A stretch of DNA of 7,322 nt, taken from Kiritimatiellia bacterium. GTDB taxonomy: Bacteria > Verrucomicrobiota > Kiritimatiellia > RFP12 > UBA3636. This document shows, piece after piece, positions 1 to 5,701 of this stretch. A program made the position numbers and the translations under genes. The notes below the pieces were generated by a model. That model did not search any database. It saw only the letters and a program-made list of their open reading frames with translations, and was not told the DNA's origin. Each line of letters begins with the position of its first letter. The stretch's first letter is position 1. The stretch is from contig JAEDLN010000123.1 in assembly GCA_016295275.1 (NCBI GenBank), positions 1 to 7,322 on the forward strand, read 5' to 3'.

Positions 1-18
1 CTCCGTGCGCCCCCTATA

Positions 19-94
19 GCCGCGCAGGGCGCGGCGTCCGGTCACCCCAGCGCCCTAACGGGGCGCACCGCCAAGCCGCACCGCCAAGCCGCAC
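19..94. repeat. Small hairpins and a 13-bp tandem duplication at the left edge
   Basis: GCCGCGC-AGG-GCGCGGC (19-35) is a perfect 7-bp stem. GCGCCC-TAACG-GGGCGC (50-66) is a perfect 6-bp stem. GCACCGCCAAGCC occurs twice in tandem (65-77 and 78-90) followed by a partial third GCAC. No T run follows on the minus strand, so these are not obvious terminators for the leftward peptidase gene. They resemble the right-edge mosaic in GC content and hairpin density but I could not align them convincingly. Confidence 0.6.
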
Positions 95-95
95 G

Positions 96-243
96 ATGCC
101 ATGCCGCGTCCGCGATGGCGAGACGCTCTCCAAACGGCGCGAAGCCTGTTTTCCGGGAATTCCGGAATCGGAGAATCGGCAGGCGGATGCACGGAAGAGC
201 GAGCTTTGCCAAGGTGCTTTGTTTGGTCCGTCCGGAAACCGAA
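96..243. other. Non-coding stretch downstream of the peptidase gene
   Basis: I see no supported gene here. The only structure is an inverted repeat TTCCGG-GAATT-CCGGAA at 151-167. On the minus strand it is followed by AAACAGG rather than T, so it is a poor terminator candidate for the peptidase gene. Frames that run through it are arginine-rich, as expected from GC-rich non-coding DNA. Confidence 0.4.
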
Positions 244-2967
244 TCAACGGGACGAATCGGAACGTCCCAACTCCAGACGCAGAATTCGGGTGGCATTGGT
301 TACGGCCGGGAAAACAAGCCGCACGCTTTTGCCGTCGAAGCGCGTCTCCTCCGGCAATGCCGCCGATCCGGTAAATGGATTGCGTCCGCGCAATGCGGCC
401 GCCGGCGCGAAGCCCAGCGCATTCTCCGCTTCGATGTTCGCAACGAGCTCCATGCGTCCGTCGGGAAGCACCGACAGCCCGGAAATCCGGAAATGCGGCT
501 CGGTAACCGCGACATACCCGGCAAGTGCCGGCGTGACGGCCTCCGGCCAAACGATCGCATCGAGACCGAACTGGCGCAATCCGTCCGTCGACAGGTAGAA
601 GGAGCCGTCGGTTGGATAGGCCAATTCCAGCGGACCCTTGCTTGCGATTTCCGGAACGACAGCGCCGGACTGCGGACAAATCCTGCCCGCCCCTTCCAGC
701 AGATAGGCGACGCGGTTGTCGGCACCGGCTGGTACCGGCCAAATGCCGTCCGCCGGAATGACCCGCCTTGCCGGAATGCTGCCTGGCGAGGCAACTTGCA
801 AACGCCAAAAATCGGTTGCGGACCAATTGTCATCAATGGGAAATGCGCTCGCTTCGTCCAAATACAGCGTTCCTGCGTTTGCCCATCCGTATCCGCCGGA
901 TTCGGATGCGCCGCCGAAATAGACGCTCGCATTTCCGAGCCAGTCGCCCGGCACCGCAGCAACGCCGCGCCCGTTGAGAAATACGTCTGCTCCCGTGCGA
1001 TCCAGCGTAAGGGCCAGATGCACAAATACGCCAATCGGCACGGCAAAAGCGGCGACGGCCTCTCCGTTGACGCAAACCGTATAGCCGAGATCCGAATGGC
1101 GGCGAAATTCCAATCGATTTCCGCCGGAGACCACGGCTATGGCAACGCCGCGATCTTCTTCGTTTCCGAATCCGCTTTCATGGCGCAGAAATACCGTTAC
1201 GGAACGCGCCGTTTCCGTTGCCGGCAAGGCCATGCGAACGGGTGTCGTTTTGGAGGATGCCGCCAAAGAGCCGCCTTTCAGCGAGACAGTGCCGGAACAG
1301 CTGTCGAAGCTTTCGCGGGCAAGCGCCGGATCGGAAGTTTCTGGCTCTCTCGTTTCGCGGTCGGATGCGGCTCGATAAACCGCCGACAGCGTCGTGCCGG
1401 CAAAAGACGAATCCAGCAGGCAATCGTCCGTCAACAGTTGATTCGAAGGCGAACGCCAACCGGTCAGTACGAAGCCGGCCCTTCCGGCGGCGGGGGCTGC
1501 CTCCGCCAGCGTCTGCCCCGGGAAAACCGCTCGCGAGACCGGGTGGCCGTCAACGTCGAATGTCACCGGAAAAGAGCGCGCCGCGGCAAGGCAATCGCGC
1601 ATCGGGCGCAATGCCGGATCGCCGAAATATGTCACACCCGCAAACAACGAGCGCCAATCGTAGGCCGATTGCGCACGATCGCGAATCGCATTCTTGTGTG
1701 CGGCAAACATTGCACCGACGGTTGTGCCGCCTTGCGCCCAGCGTTCGGCGAAATCGGCCATCATCGCATACGAATAGGCGCCGATGCCGCCGGCACCATC
1801 GATTCGAAACCCTTCGCGGGTCGAGGCAATGTAGACCAAGCCTCCATTGTCGCCCGTGCCCGGTACGAGATGCTCCGCGAGGGAATATTCCCTCCACACA
1901 CCGTCGAAAGCACCGCTTTCAGGCGGAGCCATCCCGGTCGCCGCGCCGGCGTCGGCAAGCGAAAGCGTATCGAATTGCGCCGTATTGCATCCGACAGAGT
2001 AGGCAATTGCCCATGCATTGCCGGGAAATACCCCCGATAACGGCGTCAGGCGACCTATGCCGGACGGCAGTCCGTGCGAAGACAGCAACAGCAATTCCGG
2101 ACGCACGGAGAGATAGCGATTCAAATCGGCGGGATTGTTGATCGAAATCGCTTCCGTAAAGCCATTGCGCGCGACGGGGTCGGTGCAGGCCCCGGGAAAA
2201 TACAGGTCGAATTGCGCTTCCGGGCGTGCCGGCAAAATCCGGGAACGCGCGATATTGCGCAGCCAAAGCTCGGAGTCGACCGCCCCCGTCGGATGTCCGT
2301 CCTCGCCGATCCAGGGAAAGCCGTCGCTCTGCTCGCCCATAGCCTGCCAATCGGATGGTGCGCGGCCAAGGCTCAGCCCATGCAACAGCACGCGGTCGCA
2401 TTGCAGTGCCGCATCGGAAAAACGGGCGGTATAGCGGCGCAGCCGGCGGACATAATCGCGTACGTCGCGAACCGTCGCGGCGGGGATGCGTCCTACGTAT
2501 GCCTCCGGCGTCAGGTCGATGGACGCAAAATCGCGATAGCCGTAGATTCCGGTTTCGGTTGGCGTCCATTCGCCGTCCAGACAGGCATAATACCAGTCTG
2601 TCGGCGTGCCGTGCAGATTGGTCCAATTGTTTGCGATTCCTTCGATTGGCGTCCAAATCCGCACAGGCGGAATATCCGCTGCCCGTGCGCCAAGGACGAC
2701 ATAGCGTTCGCCAGTTTCGCAGAGCGCGTCGCGAATGGCTGCGCGGATTCGGGCTTCGGGTGTCGTTTCGGTTCGTTGGCGATGGATCTCTTCGACCGTC
2801 AACAATGCGGTGGAATAGCCTCCGCCATCGGCCGATGCGCGAAAGGCCGCAAGCTCGGAAAAGCCCGGTGCCAGAGCTTCCGTCGTGACGATCAGGTAGT
2901 TTGCCGCCTGCAAGTTGCCGCACAAGGCCAGCAAAGCGATGCAAATCGCCCTTTCGATCCGGATCAT
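244..2967 (-). CDS. Secreted C25-family (gingipain-like) cysteine peptidase with InlB-like repeat and LamG-like domain
   Basis: Predicted exported cysteine endopeptidase of 907 residues. Residues 1-21 form a signal peptide: a short basic start (MIRIER), a hydrophobic core and a cleavage site near LQA-A. Residues about 22-455 match the C25 pattern: an opening NYLIVTTEAL strand, a YVVLGA strand near 89, a TPTDWYYACLDGEW stretch near 121-134 and a VGRIPA motif near 158. The catalytic pair is His298 (LLSSHG) and Cys327 (AYSVGCNTAQFD). The domain closes at YFGDPALRP (447-455). Residues about 467-532 resemble an InlB/Listeria-Bacteroides beta-grasp repeat (VTFDVDG, GFVLTGW, TLSAVYRA). Residues about 553-720 resemble a LamG/concanavalin-like jelly roll. 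The last 170 residues are unassigned. I saw no sorting signal such as PEP-CTERM or LPXTG. I chose the start at 2967 because GAGG lies 7 nt upstream and the signal peptide follows at once. The alternative at 3033 adds 22 mostly basic residues. It stands alone and is divergent from the next gene. Substrate unknown. Confidence 0.85.
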   Translation of the reverse strand: MIRIERAICIALLALCGNLQAANYLIVTTEALAPGFSELAAFRASADGGGYSTALLTVEEIHRQRTETTPEARIRAAIRDALCETGERYVVLGARAADIPPVRIWTPIEGIANNWTNLHGTPTDWYYACLDGEWTPTETGIYGYRDFASIDLTPEAYVGRIPAATVRDVRDYVRRLRRYTARFSDAALQCDRVLLHGLSLGRAPSDWQAMGEQSDGFPWIGEDGHPTGAVDSELWLRNIARSRILPARPEAQFDLYFPGACTDPVARNGFTEAISINNPADLNRYLSVRPELLLLSSHGLPSGIGRLTPLSGVFPGNAWAIAYSVGCNTAQFDTLSLADAGAATGMAPPESGAFDGVWREYSLAEHLVPGTGDNGGLVYIASTREGFRIDGAGGIGAYSYAMMADFAERWAQGGTTVGAMFAAHKNAIRDRAQSAYDWRSLFAGVTYFGDPALRPMRDCLAAARSFPVTFDVDGHPVSRAVFPGQTLAEAAPAAGRAGFVLTGWRSPSNQLLTDDCLLDSSFAGTTLSAVYRAASDRETREPETSDPALARESFDSCSGTVSLKGGSLAASSKTTPVRMALPATETARSVTVFLRHESGFGNEEDRGVAIAVVSGGNRLEFRRHSDLGYTVCVNGEAVAAFAVPIGVFVHLALTLDRTGADVFLNGRGVAAVPGDWLGNASVYFGGASESGGYGWANAGTLYLDEASAFPIDDNWSATDFWRLQVASPGSIPARRVIPADGIWPVPAGADNRVAYLLEGAGRICPQSGAVVPEIASKGPLELAYPTDGSFYLSTDGLRQFGLDAIVWPEAVTPALAGYVAVTEPHFRISGLSVLPDGRMELVANIEAENALGFAPAAALRGRNPFTGSAALPEETRFDGKSVRLVFPAVTNATRILRLELGRSDSSR

Positions 2968-2974
2968 GCCGGTA

Positions 2975-2978
2975 CCTC
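2975..2978 (-). promoter_or_regulatory. Shine-Dalgarno-like GAGG deciding the peptidase start
   Basis: On the minus strand GAGG lies 7 nt before the ATG at 2967. It supports that start over the ATG at 3033, which has only a weaker AGGA 10 nt upstream. None of the four rightward genes has a comparable site, so this gene differs from its neighbours in translation signal. Confidence 0.4.
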
Positions 2979-3056
2979 GACGACAGGCTTTGCTCCGGGA
3001 TTTTCGCAACGGTTGAAAATCGGCTCTATTCATCGGTTTCGGTTCCTATCGTGCGC

Positions 3057-3068
3057 ATGATACCACAA
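3057..3068 (-). promoter_or_regulatory. Candidate extended -10 promoter of the peptidase gene
   Basis: The minus strand reads TTGTGGTATCAT. The hexamer TATCAT matches TATAAT at five of six positions and is preceded by TGn, the extended -10 signature. No good -35 lies 16-18 nt upstream. Transcription would start near 3050, giving a leader of about 17 nt to the ATG at 3033 or about 83 nt to the preferred ATG at 2967. The same TTGTGGTA core precedes the divergent gene. Confidence 0.4.
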
Positions 3069-3091
3069 TTCGGCGGTTAGTTGCATAGCGG

Positions 3092-3151
3092 GTGGGGAGC
3101 CCCCACGGGCAGTGGCGAGCCGCCACGGGCAGTGGGGAACCCCCACGGGCA
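3092..3151. repeat. Tandem array of three 20-bp hairpin repeats with a compensatory pair change
   Basis: Three consecutive 20-bp units lie at 3092-3111, 3112-3131 and 3132-3151. Each consists of a 15-nt palindrome plus the spacer GGGCA. The palindrome is a perfect 6-bp stem with a 3-nt loop: GTGGGG-AGC-CCCCAC, then GTGGCG-AGC-CGCCAC, then GTGGGG-AAC-CCCCAC. In unit 2 the fifth stem pair is C-G instead of G-C, so both sides changed together. A decayed fourth unit follows at 3152-3171 and keeps only a GGG/CCC core. A separate stem CCTCG/CGAGG with loop AGAC lies at 3162-3175. The array sits between two divergent promoters. Function is unknown; it could be a mobile palindromic repeat, a protein-binding site or an RNA structure. 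Confidence 0.85.
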
Positions 3152-3222
3152 ATTGGGTATCCCTCGAGACCGAGGATCGATTTCCCGTCCCGGTTCTTTT
3201 CCGATTTTCCTATTGCGCTTTT

Positions 3223-3234
3223 TTGTGGTACTCT
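3223..3234 (+). promoter_or_regulatory. Candidate extended -10 promoter of the hydrolase gene
   Basis: The sequence TTGTGGTACTCT shares its first eight bases with the divergent peptidase promoter motif. TGn precedes the hexamer TACTCT, which matches TATAAT at only three positions. It ends 7 nt before the ATG at 3242, so a start at the usual distance would give a leaderless or nearly leaderless message. That fits the lack of a Shine-Dalgarno site. No clear -35 is visible. Confidence 0.35.
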
Positions 3235-3241
3235 TTTTGCC

Positions 3242-3901
3242 ATGAAAATCCGACCTCTTCCGCTTGGCTCGTACGAAACCAACTGCTATCTCGTCGATTG
3301 CGGCGATGGCATTGGCGTGATTGTGGATCCCGGGGATGAATGCGAACAAATCGTTTCCGTTTTGAACAAGTTGCGGCTGACGCCCGCCGCGATTCTGCTG
3401 ACGCACGGGCATTTGGATCACATCAGTGCCGTGCCGGATTTGCTGACGGTTTACCCAAATCTTCCCGTCCGGATTTCGAATGCGGATATGGACTGGTGTT
3501 TTTCGGGAAAGAATCGCCTCCCGGGATATCGCGAGGTTCTCCAAAAACCGGCAACGGCGGAATCGATTGCAGACGGAGACGTGCTTTCCTTCGGATCGGT
3601 TCGGATGCAGGTTTTGGCAACGCCCGGCCATTCTCCGGGAAGCGTCTGTTTTCTGGCGCAGGATACGGCCGATTCCGGCGATGACCGGCCGGAGGTTCTT
3701 TTTTCGGGCGATACGCTTTTCGCCGGCTCCATAGGGCGCGTGGATTTTTATGGCGGGGACGAACGTGCCATGGGCAATTCGCTCCGGCGCCTTGCCGCTC
3801 TTTCGCCCGCAACGGTTGTTTTGCCCGGTCATGGTTGCGATTCTACGTTGCGGCGCGAATGCCGGACCAATCCGTATCTGCAATTTTCCCACATGGCCTG
3901 A
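3242..3901 (+). CDS. Metallo-beta-lactamase-fold hydrolase (glyoxalase II-like, YcbL type)
   Basis: A 219-residue cytoplasmic metal-dependent hydrolase. It starts with PLPLGSYETNCYLV, the usual N-terminal strand pair of this subfamily. It carries the metal-binding motif T-HGHLDH at 54-60 (His55, His57, Asp59, His60), then His130 in ATPGHSPGSV, Asp157 in FSGDTLFAGSIGR and His197 in LPGHGCDST. The full binuclear metal set is present, so it should be active. The GDTLFAGSIGR and C-terminal RTNPYL signatures point to the small GloB/YcbL group that hydrolyses thioesters such as hydroxyacylglutathione. The longer C-terminal glutathione-binding part of true GloB is absent, so the natural substrate is open. 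A short acidic insertion (about 141-149) precedes the Asp157 strand. The start is fixed by family alignment; the open frame continues upstream only through the repeat array. It is first of four rightward genes, 43 bp ahead of the next. Confidence 0.92.
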   Translation: MKIRPLPLGSYETNCYLVDCGDGIGVIVDPGDECEQIVSVLNKLRLTPAAILLTHGHLDHISAVPDLLTVYPNLPVRISNADMDWCFSGKNRLPGYREVLQKPATAESIADGDVLSFGSVRMQVLATPGHSPGSVCFLAQDTADSGDDRPEVLFSGDTLFAGSIGRVDFYGGDERAMGNSLRRLAALSPATVVLPGHGCDSTLRRECRTNPYLQFSHMA

Positions 3902-3919
3902 TCGCAGGTTCCTTTTTTT
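3897..3919 (+). terminator. Weak terminator-like hairpin after the hydrolase gene
   Basis: CCTG (3897-3900) and CAGG (3905-3908) form a 4-bp stem with loop ATCG, extendable by two G-U pairs at 3895-3896 with 3909-3910. Seven T follow at 3913-3919. The stem overlaps the TGA stop codon. It is too short for a strong intrinsic terminator, so partial read-through into the next gene is likely. The T run may instead belong to the U-rich leader of that gene. Confidence 0.3.
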
Positions 3920-3944
3920 GCTTTCCACCCCTCCTTTTTTCGCA
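3909..3944 (+). promoter_or_regulatory. U-rich leader of the small helical protein gene, no Shine-Dalgarno
   Basis: These 36 nt before the ATG at 3945 are almost entirely pyrimidine, with T runs at 3913-3919 and 3935-3940 and no purine-rich ribosome-binding site. A low-structure U-rich leader could recruit ribosomes through protein S1. That role is inferred; the composition is seen directly. Confidence 0.4.
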
Positions 3945-4406
3945 ATGGCTATTCTCTCGATCGGCGCCGATGGAATCGACGTCAAAAAGCTGGAAGAAGA
4001 AATCCGTCAGACGGTTGCTCAAAAGCGCGCCCAAGGGCAGTACAACGACGACGCGGTCGCCCGCGCCGAACGTTACAATCTGCTCACCATGAAGGATGAC
4101 GAGGACTTCATGGAGCGCTACATTTTCTGTCTCCGCCAGATCGTCCCCGTCGACACCAACGATTTCGAAATCGTGGAAAAACGCGCCGCCTTTCGCCCTC
4201 TCCTGAAACTGCTCAAAAAGGTGATTTGGAAGCTGCTCAAGTTCTACACGTTCCGGTTGTGGAGCCAGCAAAACCAGACAAATGCGATTTTGTTGGGCGG
4301 AATCGAGAATCTGAACCGCTGCCACTCCCGCGACCGAAAGGCGCTCGAGGCCCGTGTGGAGGCATTGGAAAAGGAGCTTGCCGAACTGCGCAAGCGGAAT
4401 CCGTAG
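3945..4406 (+). CDS. Small helical protein with C-terminal coiled coil, probable polysaccharide-locus partner of the glycosyltransferase
   Basis: A 153-residue protein that I cannot name. Residues about 11-31 form a charged helix (IDVKKLEEEIRQTVAQKRAQ). Residues 51-66 form another helical stretch. Residues 85-107 are a basic, aromatic, amphipathic helix (LLKLLKKVIWKLLKFY) that could lie on a membrane surface; it is too charged for a spanning segment. QQNQTNAILLGGIENL follows, then a coiled coil at about 129-152 (KALEARVEALEKELAEL). From memory of such loci, this order (IDV..I...I helix, basic K/L/W helix, QQN..N motif, short coiled coil) resembles the region that precedes the catalytic domain of some SAM-dependent methyltransferases in cell-surface polysaccharide clusters. 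Here no catalytic domain follows. The gene lies 84 bp before a glycosyltransferase gene, which fits a scaffold or membrane-docking role. It could also be unrelated. Start chosen by spacing and composition; no Shine-Dalgarno. Confidence 0.8.
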   Translation: MAILSIGADGIDVKKLEEEIRQTVAQKRAQGQYNDDAVARAERYNLLTMKDDEDFMERYIFCLRQIVPVDTNDFEIVEKRAAFRPLLKLLKKVIWKLLKFYTFRLWSQQNQTNAILLGGIENLNRCHSRDRKALEARVEALEKELAELRKRNP

Positions 4407-4410
4407 TTCG

Positions 4411-4463
4411 GGCGCTTCGATGGCCCGTTGTTCCAGGATGGGCGAAGGAGCGCCGTCATTTTT
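4411..4463 (+). terminator. Bulged hairpin plus T run between the helical-protein and glycosyltransferase genes
   Basis: GGCG (4411-4414) pairs with CGCC (4451-4454), and CTTCG (4415-4419) pairs with CGAAG (4443-4447), leaving a 3-nt bulge GAG. CCC (4424-4426) can add pairs with GGG (4440-4442). Five T follow at 4459-4463 after a 4-nt gap. The structure begins 5 nt after the TAG stop. It resembles an intrinsic terminator or attenuator but the bulge and the gap before the T run weaken it. Confidence 0.4.
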
Positions 4464-4490
4464 CTCTGTTTCAACTCTTGTCCGTCTCGC
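4459..4490 (+). promoter_or_regulatory. U-rich leader of the glycosyltransferase gene, no Shine-Dalgarno
   Basis: Pyrimidine-dominated stretch directly before the ATG at 4491, starting with the T run of the preceding hairpin and continuing through TTTCAACTCTTG. No purine-rich ribosome-binding site is present. The same layout is seen before the other rightward genes. Confidence 0.35.
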
Positions 4491-5657
4491 ATGAAAATCG
4501 CCTTCGTATCTCCGCGTTTGCACGAACCCGGTACCGTTGGGGGTGCCGAGACGCTCCTCTATAGCCTCGCGCAAGACGCCGTACGGCTCGGGTATCAGGT
4601 CGAATTCCTTTGCACATGCGCCCGCAACCACTTCACATGGGAAAACGAGTTGCCGGAGGGGGTCTTCGAGCGCGATGGAATGACCGTGCGGCGCTTTCCG
4701 GTCGATCCGCGCAATGTCGAGCTTTTCATGCGGCATCAGATTGCGCTCTCCAACGGCGCCGCTCTTTCCGTCGAAGAGCAGCTCGCATGGCTTCGCAACA
4801 GCGTCCGTTCCACGCCGCTTGTCGAGCAGCTGCGCAAGGGCGGGTACGATCGCGTCGTTGCCGGACCCTACCTGTTCGGATTGATTTGGGATGCGGCGCT
4901 TGCCGTTCCGGATCGCCTGCTGCTGGTCTCCTGCTTTCACGATGAGCCGTTTGCCAAGGTTCCGGAGCTGCAAAAGGCCTTTTTGAAGATTCGCGGCTTT
5001 CTGTTCAATACGGAGCCGGAACGACGCCTTGCGCATCGCCTGATGCCGACGCTTGCTCCGCGCGTCGAAAGTGTCGTTGCCATGGGACTCGAACCGTTCG
5101 AAATCGACAAAGAAAGCTTCGCGAAGCGGAAAGGGTGGGATTTTCCCTATGTTCTGTACAGCGGGCGCCGAGAGGGGCTGAAGGGAACGCCGATTTTGGT
5201 CGATTACATGGACACCTTCCGCAAGCGCACGAAGCGGGACGTGCATCTGGTGATGACCGGGTCCGGGCAAGTCGATGTTCCGGATTCGCTGCGTCCGGCC
5301 TTCCACGATCTCGGATTTGTTTCCGAACAGGAAAAACGCGAAGCCATGGGCGGTGCGATGGCCTTTATCCATCCGTCGGTCAATGAGAGTCTCAGCATCG
5401 TCATCCTCGAAGCATGGCTGGCCCGAACGCCGGCGCTCGTGCACGCAAAGGGAGAGGTCTTGCGCTGGCAGTGCGAATCCTCCAATGGCGGGCTTTGGTT
5501 CTCGGAGTACCCGGAATTCGAAGAGGAATTGCTCCTGTATCTCGATCATCCGGAAGTGTGCAGGATGCTGGGCGATCAGGGACGCCGATACGCCATTGAA
5601 CGCTACGCGCCGGATGCCGTGCGCAACCGTCTCGACCTGGCGCTTCGTGCCGAATAG
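4491..5657 (+). CDS. Glycosyltransferase family 4 (GT-B fold)
   Basis: A 388-residue cytoplasmic or membrane-peripheral retaining glycosyltransferase that would move a sugar from a nucleotide-sugar donor to a surface glycan or lipid-linked acceptor. The N-terminal acceptor domain opens with MKIAFVSPRL and the glycine-rich loop VGGAE (16-20). It continues with the CTCARNHFTWENELP segment (41-55) and GMTVRRFPV (63-71), both typical of O-antigen-type GT4 enzymes. The C-terminal donor domain holds YSGRREGLKG (223-232) with Lys231 as likely phosphate contact, and LVMTGSG (253-259). The E-x7-E motif is NESLSIVILEAW, with Glu299 and Glu307. All core motifs are intact, so it should be active. Donor and acceptor cannot be read from sequence. 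It lies 84 bp after the small helical protein and 44 bp before the CCA gene. The start fits the family N-terminus; the open frame extends 21 codons further upstream through the hairpin but without family-like sequence. Confidence 0.93.
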   Translation: MKIAFVSPRLHEPGTVGGAETLLYSLAQDAVRLGYQVEFLCTCARNHFTWENELPEGVFERDGMTVRRFPVDPRNVELFMRHQIALSNGAALSVEEQLAWLRNSVRSTPLVEQLRKGGYDRVVAGPYLFGLIWDAALAVPDRLLLVSCFHDEPFAKVPELQKAFLKIRGFLFNTEPERRLAHRLMPTLAPRVESVVAMGLEPFEIDKESFAKRKGWDFPYVLYSGRREGLKGTPILVDYMDTFRKRTKRDVHLVMTGSGQVDVPDSLRPAFHDLGFVSEQEKREAMGGAMAFIHPSVNESLSIVILEAWLARTPALVHAKGEVLRWQCESSNGGLWFSEYPEFEEELLLYLDHPEVCRMLGDQGRRYAIERYAPDAVRNRLDLALRAE

Positions 5658-5664
5658 GCTGACG

Positions 5665-5701
5665 GTCTTTTCAATCGCTGTTTTTTCGAGGCATTCTGTC
5701 C
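5665..5701 (+). promoter_or_regulatory. U-rich leader of the CCA gene, no Shine-Dalgarno
   Basis: T-rich stretch before the ATG at 5702, with TCTTTTC and a six-T run followed by CGAGGCATTCTGTCC. A GAGG occurs but lies about 12 nt from the ATG, which is further than usual, so it is at best a weak ribosome-binding site. Confidence 0.3.

Noticed and set aside
151..167. Terminator of the peptidase gene
   Set aside because: The stem TTCCGG/CCGGAA is followed on the minus strand by AAACAGG, with no T run.
115..2040. A 641-codon open frame on the plus strand opposite the peptidase gene
   Set aside because: It is very rich in arginine, alanine and cysteine, has no recognisable domain, and lies fully antisense to a gene with a signal peptide and intact catalytic motifs. 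It is a GC-driven shadow frame.
3092..3151. CRISPR array
   Set aside because: The units are 20 bp and directly adjacent with a constant 5-bp spacer, and there are no unique spacers or cas genes nearby.
3092..3241. N-terminal extension of the hydrolase by 50 codons
   Set aside because: The extension would translate the hairpin array. The family's N-terminal strands start exactly at the ATG at 3242.
3843..5549. A 568-codon minus-strand open frame across the helical-protein and GT genes
   Set aside because: It is antisense to two genes, one with intact GT4 motifs, and shows no domain of its own.
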